From NCBI RefSeq assembly GCF_000685015.1, contig NZ_BAYA01000025.1, forward strand, positions 62,001-126,000: a DNA stretch of 64,000 nucleotides, given 5' to 3'. A program made the position numbers and the translations under genes. Source of the stretch: Paraburkholderia bannensis NBRC 103871 (GTDB taxonomy: Bacteria; Pseudomonadota; Gammaproteobacteria; Burkholderiales; Burkholderiaceae). Shown here piece after piece: positions 8,011-18,592 of this stretch. Every line of letters starts with the position of its first letter. Positions within the stretch are counted from its first letter, which is position 1. Below the pieces are notes generated by a model. That model did not search any database. It saw only the letters and a list, made by a program, of their open reading frames with translations, and was not told where the DNA came from.

Positions 8011-9624
8011 TTAATTCTTCGCCTTGCGCCCTGCCTTGGGCTCGTCCTTGTCTTCCTGATCGACCGAGGAGTTCTTGCCCTTGCCAGTCATGGCGAACGC
8101 TTCGAGCGCCCGCTGGCGCGCCATATCATGCTCGACGACCGGCAGCGGATAGTCGGTGCCCAGCCTCACGCCGGCTTCGGCCAGTTGAGCCTCGCTGGCC
8201 TTCCACGGCTGGTGGATGAACTTGTCGGGCAGGCCCGCGAGTTCCGGCACCCATTGCCGCACATAGATGCCGCGGGGGTCGAACTTCTGCCCCTGAAGCA
8301 CCGGATTGAAGATGCGGAAGTACGGCGCCGCATCCATGCCCGAGCCTGCCACCCATTGCCAGTTGGCCGGATTGCTCGCGCCATCGGCGTCGACGAGGGT
8401 GTCCCAGAACCACGCCTCGCCCTCGCGCCAGTCCAGCAGCAGATGCTTGGCGACGAACGAGGCGACCACCATGCGCACGCGATTATGCATCCAGCCGGTG
8501 TGCCAAAGCTCGCGCATCCCGGCATCGACGAGCGGATAGCCCGTCATGCCGCGCTGCCACGCGCGCAGTCCCTTCGCGTCGCGACGCCACGGCATCGTGT
8601 CGAAAGCCGCGCGCAGGTTGCGTTCGGCGAGATCGGGCCAGTGGAAGCGCTGGTAGTAACAGAACTCCCGCCAGCCCAGTTCGCTGAGGAATTTTTCGGC
8701 GCTCGTCTCGCGGCGCGTGGCCGAACCGCTGTGCCTGCCGTGCTGCGCCGCCTTCAAGGCCGCAAACGCCTGGCGCGGCGAAATCGCCCCGACGGCCAGA
8801 TACGGCGAAAGGCGGCTGGTGGCGGCGACGCTCGGGTCGTCGCGCTCCTCGGCATAGGCTTCCAGGTCGCCGTGCAGGAACGCGCGCAGGCGCTCCAGCG
8901 CCGCCTCTTCACCCGCCGGCCAGGCGTCGCGCATGCCGCCCGCCCAGTCGGGCTGCTTCGGCTCAAAACCCAGATCGTCGAGTTTCGATGCGAGTTGGGT
9001 AAGTCCTGCCGGTAGACGTTGAAAATTCATCCGTTCCGGTGCGGGTTCCGGCGGCGGCGGGTCGCCCGCGCGGCGGCAGGCGCGCCAGTACGCCGTGTAG
9101 ACCTGGAACGGGCCGCCGGACTGGTTGAGCACTGTCCAGGGTTCGTAGAGCAGCGCGCCGTTGAAGCTTTCGACCGTCAGGCCGTCGTCGCGCAGGCGCG
9201 CCTTGAGCGCCGCGTCGGCTTCGCGGGCCTTGCCGCCGTAGCGGCGGTTCCAGAACACGCCGGTCGCGCCGCTCGCCTTGATGCAGGCGTCGAGCACCTC
9301 GTCCTGCGCACCTTGCACGATCAGCAGCTGCCCGCCGTGTTCGCGCAGCGACGCGTCGAGCGCCTTGAGCGTGCCGTGCAGCCACCAGCGCAGTGCAGCG
9401 CCGGGCGCTCGCTCGCCCGCTGCCTGCGGGTCGTGGATATACAGGCAGATCAGCGGCTGGCCCGTGGCGGCGGCGTGCGCGAGCGCGGGCTGGTCAGCGA
9501 GGCGCAGATCGTCGCGAAACCAGACGATCACGGGCGCGGAAGCGGATTTTTTCGGAGACAGACGAACCTCGACGAAGATGTTGCCGTGCGCGGCGGCCGC
9601 GGCTTGCGACGCGCAGCGTACCAC
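8011..9624 (-). CDS. phrB: Deoxyribodipyrimidine photolyase (cryptochrome/photolyase family)
   Basis: A DNA photolyase repairing pyrimidine dimers with light, using FAD. VIVWFRDDLRLADQPAL opens the antenna-binding Rossmann domain; GGQLLIVQG, WNRRY, then the FAD domain with TSRLSPYLAVGAISPR, WREFCYY, GYPLVDAGMREL, TGWMHNRVRM and GASNPANWQWVAGSG. The C-terminus carries a lysine-rich tail. The start is uncertain: no ATG lies close to the VIVWF segment in this frame. I give the GTG at 9624 (537 residues); an ATG at 9717 would overlap the TetR gene by about 40 bases. The family assignment is secure. Confidence 0.9.
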   Translation of the reverse strand: MVRCASQAAAAAHGNIFVEVRLSPKKSASAPVIVWFRDDLRLADQPALAHAAATGQPLICLYIHDPQAAGERAPGAALRWWLHGTLKALDASLREHGGQLLIVQGAQDEVLDACIKASGATGVFWNRRYGGKAREADAALKARLRDDGLTVESFNGALLYEPWTVLNQSGGPFQVYTAYWRACRRAGDPPPPEPAPERMNFQRLPAGLTQLASKLDDLGFEPKQPDWAGGMRDAWPAGEEAALERLRAFLHGDLEAYAEERDDPSVAATSRLSPYLAVGAISPRQAFAALKAAQHGRHSGSATRRETSAEKFLSELGWREFCYYQRFHWPDLAERNLRAAFDTMPWRRDAKGLRAWQRGMTGYPLVDAGMRELWHTGWMHNRVRMVVASFVAKHLLLDWREGEAWFWDTLVDADGASNPANWQWVAGSGMDAAPYFRIFNPVLQGQKFDPRGIYVRQWVPELAGLPDKFIHQPWKASEAQLAEAGVRLGTDYPLPVVEHDMARQRALEAFAMTGKGKNSSVDQEDKDEPKAGRKAKN

Positions 9625-9676
9625 GCGCGCCGCAAGCCACCGCAAGCCACCAGTACGCTGGCCGGATCGGCGAGGT

Positions 9677-10369
9677 TCAAGCAGGTCGTATGCCTTGCGT
9701 GATGAGCGCGACGGCATGGCGCGCGATTTCCTCCGCGCCGACGTTGCGCGGCACCACGTCCTTGCGCCAGATCGGGGCGGTGGCGAGCGGCAGCAGCGTG
9801 AGGCCGAGCAGCGACTGGAACAGCAGCGACGGCTCCAGCGCCGGGTTGAGCTTGCCTTCGCGCTGCCAGCGCACGATGGCTTCGTGCACGCGATGCTGCT
9901 GCGCCTGGCCGAAGCGCTCATGCATGCGCTGGCGCAGCAGCCCGCCTTCGGTGATGACTTCGCGCACCCACAGCGGCGCGAACCACGGATTAGCCTCGCC
10001 CACCTCGACGAAACGCCGCGTGAGCGCCGTCAACGCGGCGACGGGATCGTCGGGATGCGCCTCGAAGCAGCCGCCAAACGCGGCGCGCTGCGGCAGGAAC
10101 CGCTCGTCGATCAGCACGTCGATCAACTGGTCGCGCGTCTTGAAGTAGTAGTGAACCATCGCCGACGTGACGCCCGCCTCGCGCGCAATCGCCGCGAGCG
10201 TGGTGTCCAGGATGCCCTGGCGAGCGAACAGGTTGAGCGCCGCGGCGATCAGGCGCTCGCGCTGCTCCGCCCCGCCCGCGCCGCCGCTCGGGCGGCCGGG
10301 ACGGCGTCCAGCGGGCTTGTCCGGCTTTGCTTGAACCTCTGGATCCTTCGATTCGTTCGACTCTTTCAT
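9677..10369 (-). CDS. TetR-family regulator, probably of the adjacent exporter
   Basis: 230 residues. The N-terminal 35 residues are charged and proline-rich; the TetR HTH follows (RERLIAAALNLFARQG, TTLAAIAREAGVTSAMVHYYFKTRDQL). The C-terminal ligand domain is hydrophobic and not diagnostic. The ATG at 10369 is chosen; an in-frame TTG ten codons earlier is possible. It is divergent from the DHA2 exporter at 10487, and the shared intergenic region holds an AT-rich dyad, so autoregulation and control of the exporter are likely. Confidence 0.88.
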   Translation of the reverse strand: MKESNESKDPEVQAKPDKPAGRRPGRPSGGAGGAEQRERLIAAALNLFARQGILDTTLAAIAREAGVTSAMVHYYFKTRDQLIDVLIDERFLPQRAAFGGCFEAHPDDPVAALTALTRRFVEVGEANPWFAPLWVREVITEGGLLRQRMHERFGQAQQHRVHEAIVRWQREGKLNPALEPSLLFQSLLGLTLLPLATAPIWRKDVVPRNVGAEEIARHAVALITQGIRPA

Positions 10370-10415
10370 CTCGTTACTTCTTCTGGCTTTGACCGGCAAC
10401 AGGAATTGTCCTAAT

Positions 10416-12004
<1,589 letters not shown>

Positions 12005-12029
12005 AACAGGGCGGCATTGCCCTCTCAAA

Positions 12030-12055
12030 GCCCGGCCATTGCGCCGGGCTTTTTT
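12030..12055 (+). terminator. Rho-independent terminator of the DHA2 exporter
   Basis: GCCCGGC-CATTGC-GCCGGGC (12030-12049) forms a 7-bp GC stem, followed by six T (12050-12055). It sits 26 bases after the exporter stop codon. Confidence 0.85.
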
Positions 12056-12141
12056 CTTTCAAATGCCATTCGATTAATTACAATACGCCCGCTCTGGGCG
12101 ATTGCATTCCGCCGCCCGGAGGGACATAACAGGAGACCCTC

Positions 12142-13455
12142 ATGGACGTCAATTCCGCGCCTGCCGCAGCCAGGGCCAACGACCCGCACGACACCCGCCG
12201 CCGCGTACTCGCCATCGTCGGCGCATCGTCGGGCAACCTGGTCGAATGGTTCGACTTCTACATTTATTCGTTCTGCGCGCTCTATTTCGCGCCCGCGTTC
12301 TTCCCGAGCGGCAACACCACCACGCAGTTGCTCAACACCGCCGGCGTGTTCGCCGCGGGCTTCCTGATGCGCCCGATCGGCGGCTGGCTGTTTGGCCGCA
12401 TCGCCGACCGCCACGGCCGTCGCGCCGCCATGATGATCTCCGTGCTGATGATGTGCGGCGGCTCGCTCGTCATCGCCGTGCTGCCGACCTATGCGCAGAT
12501 CGGCGCGCTCGCGCCGTTGTTGCTGCTGGTCGCGCGCCTGTTCCAGGGCCTGTCGGTGGGTGGCGAATACGGCACCAGCGCGACCTACATGAGTGAGGTC
12601 GCGCTGCAAGGCCGGCGCGGTTTCTTCGCGTCGTTCCAGTACGTGACGCTGATCGGCGGCCAGCTTTGCGCGCTGCTCGTGCTCGTGATCCTTCAGCAGA
12701 CGCTCTCGACCGAAGAACTGAAGGCGTGGGGCTGGCGCATTCCGTTCGTCTGCGGCGCGGCGGCGGCGCTGATCTCGCTGTACCTGCGCAAGTCGCTCGA
12801 CGAGACCTCGACCAACGAATCGCGCCACAAGAAGGACGCGGGCACGATTCGCGGCGTGTGGCAGCACAAAGGCGCGTTCCTCACGGTGGTGGGTTTCACC
12901 GCGGGCGGCTCGCTGATCTTCTACACGTTCACGACCTACATGCAGAAGTACCTCGTCAACACGGCGGGCATGCACGCCAAGACCGCCAGCAACGTGATGA
13001 CCGGCGCACTGCTCGTGTACATGCTGATGCAGCCGCTGTTCGGCGCGCTGTCGGATCGCATTGGCCGCCGTCAGTCGATGATCCTGTTCGGCATCTTCGC
13101 GACGCTCGGCACGGTGCCGCTGATGCACGCGCTCAAGGACGTTGCGAACCCCTTCGCGGCCTTCGCGCTGATTACGGTGGCGCTTGCCATCGTGAGCTTC
13201 TACACGTCGATCAGCGGCCTCATCAAGGCGGAAATGTTCCCGCCCGAAGTGCGCGCGATGGGCGTGGGCCTGTCCTACGCGGTCGCGAACGCGCTGTTTG
13301 GCGGCTCGGCGGAATACGTCGCGCTGTGGTTCAAGTCGGTCGGCAGCGAAACGACCTTCTACTGGTACGTGAGCGCGCTGTGTGCGATCTCGCTGATCGT
13401 CTCGTGGCGCATGCGCGATCCGAGCAAGGAAGGCTACCTGCGCCACGAGCCCTGA
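12142..13455 (+). CDS. kgtP: MFS permease, MHS family (alpha-ketoglutarate/dicarboxylate type)
   Basis: 437 residues, 12 TM segments. [14 protein letters not shown], the motif [18 protein letters not shown] and [16 protein letters not shown] are hallmarks of the metabolite:H+ symporter (MHS) family, and the overall pattern is close to KgtP, the alpha-ketoglutarate permease. The exact substrate cannot be fixed from sequence; related members carry citrate, proline/betaine or shikimate. AGGAG sits about ten bases before the ATG. It is monocistronic and convergent with the MocR gene. Confidence 0.85.
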   Translation: MDVNSAPAAARANDPHDTRRRVLAIVGASSGNLVEWFDFYIYSFCALYFAPAFFPSGNTTTQLLNTAGVFAAGFLMRPIGGWLFGRIADRHGRRAAMMISVLMMCGGSLVIAVLPTYAQIGALAPLLLLVARLFQGLSVGGEYGTSATYMSEVALQGRRGFFASFQYVTLIGGQLCALLVLVILQQTLSTEELKAWGWRIPFVCGAAAALISLYLRKSLDETSTNESRHKKDAGTIRGVWQHKGAFLTVVGFTAGGSLIFYTFTTYMQKYLVNTAGMHAKTASNVMTGALLVYMLMQPLFGALSDRIGRRQSMILFGIFATLGTVPLMHALKDVANPFAAFALITVALAIVSFYTSISGLIKAEMFPPEVRAMGVGLSYAVANALFGGSAEYVALWFKSVGSETTFYWYVSALCAISLIVSWRMRDPSKEGYLRHEP

Positions 13456-13491
13456 TCGCTTAAGGCCTTGCTTGGCCGCCTGACGTAGCGC

Positions 13492-14937
13492 TCAGGCAGG
13501 CGTTGCAGCGCGCTCCATCGCGCGCTGCAGCGTTTCGTAGACCTTGGGCCGGTTGCACTGCGAGACATTGAAACGCAGAAAGCTCGCCGCATTGCGCGCC
13601 ACGCTGAACACATTGCCCGGCGCCAGCACCACGCCATCGGCTAGCGCCTCGCGCGCGACCTGCGCGGCATCGAGTCCGCCAGGTAGTTGCGCCCACAACA
13701 ACATGCCCGCCTGTGGACGCGTCCAGGCCGTCAAGCCCGCCGACGTGAGGCGACGCAAGGTCTCGCCCATCGCGTCCGCAAGCTGCGCGCGCAGCCCGTC
13801 CAGATAGCGCCGATACGTGCCGTCCACCAGCAGCCGCTGCACCAGATCGGCCGCCAGTTCTCCATTGCCGAACGACACCGCGAGCTTGAGATCGACGAGC
13901 GGCTCGACCCAGTCCGCGCGCGCCGCGATATAGCCGCAGCGCGCGGCGGCGGTCATCGTCTTCGAGAAACTGCCGATGGCCACTACGCGCGCGAGGCCGT
14001 CGAAGGCCGCAAGACGCGGCGCAGGATCGGTCTCGAAGTCGGCGAAGATGTCGTCCTCGACGATCAGCAGGTCGTGTTCTTCGGCGAGCTTGAGCAGGCG
14101 GTGCGCGACCGCGGGCGCGAGCGTCGCGCCGGTCGGATTGTGGATCGCCGAATTGGTCACGTAGAGGCGCGGGCGGTGCGCCTTGAGCACGCGCTCGAAC
14201 GCGGCGAGATCGGGGCCCGTGGGTGTATAAGGCACGCTCACGACCTGCACGCGATGCACGCGCAGCAGCGCCTGGAAATTGAAGTAGCACGGATCGTCGA
14301 CGACCACGGTGTCGCCCGGTTCGAGCAAGAAACGGCACAGGAGGTCGAGCGCCTGGCTGCCGCCGTCGGTGAGCATGATCTGGGCGGGCGCGGCCTCGAT
14401 GCCGTGCTGGCCGAGCCGCCACGCAAGCTGCTGGCGCAACGCGGGCAAGCCGAGCGGCGTGGCGTAATCGGTCAGCTGGGCACGCGGGTCGCGGGCAATC
14501 GCGCGCAGCGCGCGGCGCACCGCGTCCTGCGGCAACCAGTCGGCGGGCAGCCAGCCGCAGCCGGGACGCAGCGCACGCGCATCGGTTTCGAGCGACTGGC
14601 GCGTGAGCCATAGCGGGTCGATTTCGCGGTCGATTTTCGGGCCCGGCGTTCCGGCCAGGCCGATCTGTCCGCGCGCCAGCGCGGCCCCATGGCCCGCGAC
14701 GAAGAAACCGGAACCGCGCCGCGACGCCAGCGCCCCTTCGGCTACCAGCCGTTCGTAGGCCTCCACCACCGTCGACTTCGACACGCCCATCTGCTCGCTC
14801 ATCGAGCGGATCGACGGCACCCGCGCGCCCGCCGCAAGCGCGCGCGTGGCGATGCGCTCGCGTACCGCCTGCATCACCTGTTCGACGCGGGTCAGTGGAA
14901 CCGGTGTCCCGCCCGCTGCATGACGCATGTCTTCCAT
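13492..14937 (-). CDS. MocR-type regulator (GntR HTH fused to aminotransferase fold)
   Basis: 481 residues. Residues 14-80 are a GntR winged helix (VPSIRSMSEQMGVSKSTVVEAYERLVAEG). Residues about 105-480 are a class I aminotransferase fold with HNPTG (266-270), D295/D296 and the PLP lysine Lys326 in GSFSKTMT. MocR proteins use PLP or an amine-PLP adduct as effector. The ATG at 14937 follows GGAG at a good distance. It is divergent from an EamA exporter, a common arrangement in which MocR controls an amino-acid exporter. Confidence 0.92.
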   Translation of the reverse strand: MEDMRHAAGGTPVPLTRVEQVMQAVRERIATRALAAGARVPSIRSMSEQMGVSKSTVVEAYERLVAEGALASRRGSGFFVAGHGAALARGQIGLAGTPGPKIDREIDPLWLTRQSLETDARALRPGCGWLPADWLPQDAVRRALRAIARDPRAQLTDYATPLGLPALRQQLAWRLGQHGIEAAPAQIMLTDGGSQALDLLCRFLLEPGDTVVVDDPCYFNFQALLRVHRVQVVSVPYTPTGPDLAAFERVLKAHRPRLYVTNSAIHNPTGATLAPAVAHRLLKLAEEHDLLIVEDDIFADFETDPAPRLAAFDGLARVVAIGSFSKTMTAAARCGYIAARADWVEPLVDLKLAVSFGNGELAADLVQRLLVDGTYRRYLDGLRAQLADAMGETLRRLTSAGLTAWTRPQAGMLLWAQLPGGLDAAQVAREALADGVVLAPGNVFSVARNAASFLRFNVSQCNRPKVYETLQRAMERAATPA

Positions 14938-14938
14938 C

Positions 14939-14980
14939 TGTACTGCTCCGTATTCAATACAGTTTGTCGAAATTGTACTG
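14939..14980. promoter_or_regulatory. Candidate MocR operator: TGTACTG direct repeats and a palindrome
   Basis: TGTACTG occurs at 14939-14945 and again at 14974-14980, 35 bases apart start to start and on the same face of the helix in the same orientation. Between them is the palindrome GTATTCAATAC (14950-14960). Widely spaced direct repeats are the known operator form for MocR proteins such as GabR. The first repeat nearly abuts the MocR start codon. Confidence 0.5.
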
Positions 14981-15066
14981 ATGCTTAGCTTACCGGTTTG
15001 GCCCCGCGCGCGCATGATCGGTCAACCGGTTTACGCCACTCCTTGCATCGCATTCACGCCCACTCC

Positions 15067-15969
15067 ATGCGCAAATCCCTCGACTCCACCACCGACGGCT
15101 GGCTCTGCGGCCTCGCAGGCGTACTGATCTTCAGCGGCTCGCTGCCCGCCACGCGCGTGGCCGTGCTCGGCCTCGATCCGCTCTTTCTGACCGGCGCGCG
15201 CGCGACGCTCGCCGGGGCGCTCGGCGCGCTGCTGCTGGTGCTGTTTCGCGCCGCACGGCCCGAGCGGCGCGAGGTCTGGCCGCTCGTGATCGTGGCGCTG
15301 GGCGTGGTGGTGGGCTTTCCGCTGCTCACGGCGCTGGCGCTGCAGCATGTGAGTTCGGCGCACGCGATCGTCTTTGTCGGCCTGTTGCCGCTGTCCACCG
15401 CGCTGTTCGGCGTGCTGCGCGCAGGCGAGCGTCCGCAGCCGGTGTTCTGGCTGTTCTCGGCGCTCGGCAGCGCGGCCGTGGTCGCCTTCGCGCTGCGCCA
15501 TGGCGCCGACGCCTCGCCCGTCGGCGACGCGCTGATGCTGGCCGCCATCGTCGTCTGCGGGCTGGGCTACGCGGAAGGCGCGCGGCTCTCGCGGCGGCTG
15601 GGCGGCTGGCAGGTGATCTGCTGGGCGCTCGTGATCTCGCTGCCCGTGATGGCGCCGCTCGCGTGGTGGTTCCTGCCCGCGTCGTTCGCCGCGGTGAGCG
15701 CCGCGTCGTGGTGGGGACTCGCCTACGTGTCGCTGTTCAGCATGTTGATCGGCTTCGTGTTCTGGTATCGCGGGCTCGCGCTTGGCGGCATTGCGGGCGT
15801 CGGGCAGTTGCAGTTGTTGCAGCCGTTCTTCGGCTTCGTGCTGGCCGCGCTGCTGCTCCACGAAGCCGTGCCGCCCGCGATGATCGCCGTGACGGCCGTG
15901 GTGATCGGCTGCGTGGCGGGCGCGCGGCGCTTCGGACGCGCCGCAGCGGCTCCGGCGCGGGCGGGTTGA
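15067..15969 (+). CDS. EamA/DMT-family exporter (first of two)
   Basis: 300 residues with ten predicted TM helices in two EamA halves (first around LIFSGSLPATRVAVLGLDPLFLTGARATL; second around ALMLAAIVVCGLGYAEG). Such proteins often export amino acids or related metabolites. The ATG at 15067 places the first helix close to the N-terminus; a longer frame adds an unlikely arginine/histidine-rich leader. The divergent MocR neighbour and the shared repeats suggest that a PLP-linked amine or amino acid induces it. Confidence 0.88.
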   Translation: MRKSLDSTTDGWLCGLAGVLIFSGSLPATRVAVLGLDPLFLTGARATLAGALGALLLVLFRAARPERREVWPLVIVALGVVVGFPLLTALALQHVSSAHAIVFVGLLPLSTALFGVLRAGERPQPVFWLFSALGSAAVVAFALRHGADASPVGDALMLAAIVVCGLGYAEGARLSRRLGGWQVICWALVISLPVMAPLAWWFLPASFAAVSAASWWGLAYVSLFSMLIGFVFWYRGLALGGIAGVGQLQLLQPFFGFVLAALLLHEAVPPAMIAVTAVVIGCVAGARRFGRAAAAPARAG

Positions 15970-16082
15970 GCGCTTCGCAGCGAGACCGGATTTTTGACGC
16001 GCTTCATTTCGGTGCGCGCGCAGGGCATAGTGGATGCGAGCGCCGCGCTGCTTGCGCGGCGCACTGAATCCGCAAGCCGATC

Positions 16083-16625
16083 ATGAACGCACCGCACACC
16101 AGCGCGCCCCTGCTGCGCGACGCCACGCCCGCCGACTTCCCCGCCATCGCCGCGATCTACGCCCATCACGTGCAGTTTGGCGCGGCTTCCTTCGAAGAAA
16201 CGCCACCGTCACTCGACGAGATGTTGCGCCGTCATGCCGCCGTGCGCGAACACGGGCTGCCGTGGATCGTCGCGGAAATCGACGGCCATGTTGCGGGTTA
16301 CTGCTACGCCACGCCTTATCGGCCGCGCCCGGCGTATCGCTATACCGTCGAGGATTCGATCTACATCGACGAGAACTTCCGCGGGCGCGGACTGGGCCGC
16401 ACGCTGCTTGCCGCGCTGATCGAGCGCTGCGAAGCGGGGCCGTGGCGGCAGATGATCGCCGTGGTGGCCGACCCGAAGGGCGGCTCGCTCGCGCTTCATG
16501 CGAGCCTGGGATTCGAGCCGGTGGGGACGCTGCGATCCGTTGGGTTCAAGCACGGCGAGTGGCGCGATACGGCGTTGATGCAGCGCGTGCTGGGTGAAGG
16601 CGCGCAGAGCCTGCCCGCCGATTAA
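16083..16625 (+). CDS. GNAT N-acetyltransferase, phosphinothricin-acetyltransferase-like
   Basis: 180 residues. The GNAT core is plain: the acetyl-CoA loop in NFRGRGLGRTLL, the beta-strand RQMIAVVADPKGGSLALHASLGFEPVG and IYAHHVQFGAASFEETPP at the start, which match the PAT/Bar-like subfamily. These acetylate small amines or amino-acid analogues such as phosphinothricin or methionine sulfoximine; the native substrate is open. It is convergent with the LysR gene at 16662. Confidence 0.88.
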   Translation: MNAPHTSAPLLRDATPADFPAIAAIYAHHVQFGAASFEETPPSLDEMLRRHAAVREHGLPWIVAEIDGHVAGYCYATPYRPRPAYRYTVEDSIYIDENFRGRGLGRTLLAALIERCEAGPWRQMIAVVADPKGGSLALHASLGFEPVGTLRSVGFKHGEWRDTALMQRVLGEGAQSLPAD

Positions 16626-16661
16626 AGCCAGGGATTCCCAGGTAAATAATCAGGCGGCTGT

Positions 16662-17552
16662 TTAACCCGTCGCCTGATCCAGCAACATGTCATAAAGCGC
16701 CTGCGCCGCGGGCGAAAGATGCGCGGCCTTGCGCGTCAGCAGCACCAGCGTGCGCGAGACCGCAGGCTCGGCCAGCTCGATCACCCGCACCATCGGAAAC
16801 ACGTCCTTCTGAACCGCGAGGCGCGGCACCACCGCCGCGCCCAGCCCTTCCGCCACTAGTCCAAGCGCCGTCGAACTACGCTGCACTTCGTAGAACGCGC
16901 GCAGGTTCACCCCATTCGTTTCGAGCGCCACGTCGAGCGGCCCGCGGTTCGCGCTCACCTCGCCCGCCAGGATCAACGCGTGCGCGCCCAGCGCCGACCA
17001 CTTCACGCGTCGGCGCTTCGCCAGCGGGTGATCGTCGCGGCACACCAGCACATAGGGATCGGTCGTGAGCGGCACGCTCGCCAGTTCGGGATGCTGCTCG
17101 CCCGCCACGCCGATGCCGAATTCCGCCTCTCGCCTGAGCACGGCGGCGCGCACATGCGCGGACGCGTGATCGAGGATGCGTACGCGGTCATGCGGACGGC
17201 TCGCCGAAAAGCGCCGCAACACGCGCGGCAGATACTGCACGCCGACCGTCGGCACGCACGCAATCGACACGTCGCCGCGCTGGCTCATGCCGGTTTCGCG
17301 GATTTCGGTGAGCGCGTCGGCCAGTTCGCCCAGCAGCCGGCGCGCTTGCGGCAGGAACCGCTCGCCGATTTCCGTGAGCGCGCAATGCCGCGTGGTGCGC
17401 TCGACCAGCACGACGCCCAGATACGATTCGAGCTTGCGCAGCCGCTGCGTGATGGCCGTCTGCGTGACGTTGAGCGTCTGCGCCGCTTGCCGGAAGCTGC
17501 CGCCTTCCGCGATCGCCACGAATGCCTGCACACCCAGCGTGTCAATTTTCAT
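16662..17552 (-). CDS. LysR-family regulator
   Basis: 296 residues. Standard LTTR layout: winged helix at 4-62 (AFVAIAEGGSFRQAAQTLNVTQTAITQRLRKLE pattern) and a two-lobed effector domain. It is divergent from tam with a 113-base AT-rich gap, so control of tam is a reasonable guess. Effector unknown. Confidence 0.9.
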   Translation of the reverse strand: MKIDTLGVQAFVAIAEGGSFRQAAQTLNVTQTAITQRLRKLESYLGVVLVERTTRHCALTEIGERFLPQARRLLGELADALTEIRETGMSQRGDVSIACVPTVGVQYLPRVLRRFSASRPHDRVRILDHASAHVRAAVLRREAEFGIGVAGEQHPELASVPLTTDPYVLVCRDDHPLAKRRRVKWSALGAHALILAGEVSANRGPLDVALETNGVNLRAFYEVQRSSTALGLVAEGLGAAVVPRLAVQKDVFPMVRVIELAEPAVSRTLVLLTRKAAHLSPAAQALYDMLLDQATG

Positions 17553-17665
17553 AAGAAATTTGCATCAATCCGTCAATTTATTTCATTTTACTGATTTCCA
17601 GCCGGCGACCAGAATACGCGCATTCCCCGTCGTCCCCACGACACCGCACGCATAAGGAGAACGCA

Positions 17666-18475
17666 ATGGCGAACGCAAACCTGACCCAGGGTGCTGGCTA
17701 TGCGAAGCAGTACGTACAGTTTGAAAGCGAGCGCTCGCGTCCCGTGCGCGACCTGCTCGCCGCCGTGCCTGCAACCCCTGTGTCGAATGCCATCGATATC
17801 GGCTGCGGGCCTGGCAACTCCACGGAGCTGCTGATCGCGCATGCGCCGCAAGCGCGCGTAAGCGGTCTCGATGCGTCGGCGGATATGCTCGATGCCGCGC
17901 GTGCCCGTCTGCCGCAGATCGATTTCACGCTCGCCGATATCGCGCAGTGGAGCGCCGACGCGCAAGACGATGCGCCGCGCTTCGACCTGATGCTCGCGAA
18001 CGCCGTGCTGCAATGGCTGCCCGATCACGACACGCTGTTTGCGCAGCTCGTGCAACGCCTCGCGCCGGGCGGCCATCTCGCGATCCAGATGCCCGACAAC
18101 CTCGACGAACCCGCGCACCGGCTGCTGCGCGAGATCGCCGCGTCGGGCCCCTGGGCGAGCCGTCTTGCCGGCACCGCGCGCACCGAACGCTTTGACGCGC
18201 GCCACTATTACGCGCTGCTCGCGCCGCTCTGCGCACGCGTTGACGTGTGGCGCACGACCTATTACCACGCGCTCGCGGGCGGTGCGCACGCCGTGGTCGA
18301 GTGGTTCAAGGGCAGCGCGTTGCGGCCTTTCCTCGCCGCGCTCGCCAACGATGAGGAGCGCGCGGAATTCACGACGCGTTATCGCGAGGCCATCGCACAG
18401 GCGTATCCGGCATTGCCCGACGGCACCGTATTGCTGCCGTTCCCGCGCCTTTTCATCGTCGCGACAAAGGCCTGA
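17666..18475 (+). CDS. tam: Trans-aconitate 2-methyltransferase
   Basis: 269 residues. SAM-dependent methyltransferase with motif I AIDIGCGPGNST, acidic motif II region SGLDAS, DLMLANAVLQWLPDH and PGGHLAIQMPDN. The QWLPDH and MPDN patterns and the length agree with Tam, which methylates trans-aconitate to relieve aconitase inhibition. AAGGAG lies upstream of the ATG. Other small-acid methyltransferases are possible but less likely. Confidence 0.85.
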   Translation: MANANLTQGAGYAKQYVQFESERSRPVRDLLAAVPATPVSNAIDIGCGPGNSTELLIAHAPQARVSGLDASADMLDAARARLPQIDFTLADIAQWSADAQDDAPRFDLMLANAVLQWLPDHDTLFAQLVQRLAPGGHLAIQMPDNLDEPAHRLLREIAASGPWASRLAGTARTERFDARHYYALLAPLCARVDVWRTTYYHALAGGAHAVVEWFKGSALRPFLAALANDEERAEFTTRYREAIAQAYPALPDGTVLLPFPRLFIVATKA

Positions 18476-18509
18476 GCGCACAGACGCGCAACGTTAGCGA
18501 ACGCATTAC

Positions 18510-18523
18510 GGGCGCATGCGCCC
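18510..18523. repeat. 14-bp perfect palindrome between tam and mscS-like gene
   Basis: GGGCGCATGCGCCC is self-complementary and is followed at once by TTAAAAT, whose TAAAAT could be a -10 for the downstream channel gene. It may be an operator or a compact tam terminator; the sequence alone does not decide. Confidence 0.4.
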
Positions 18524-18592
18524 TTAAAATAGATCCTCCACGTGCGCCGGTTCCTCACCGGCGCGCCCGCTTACATCGAGGATCATCGCCCC

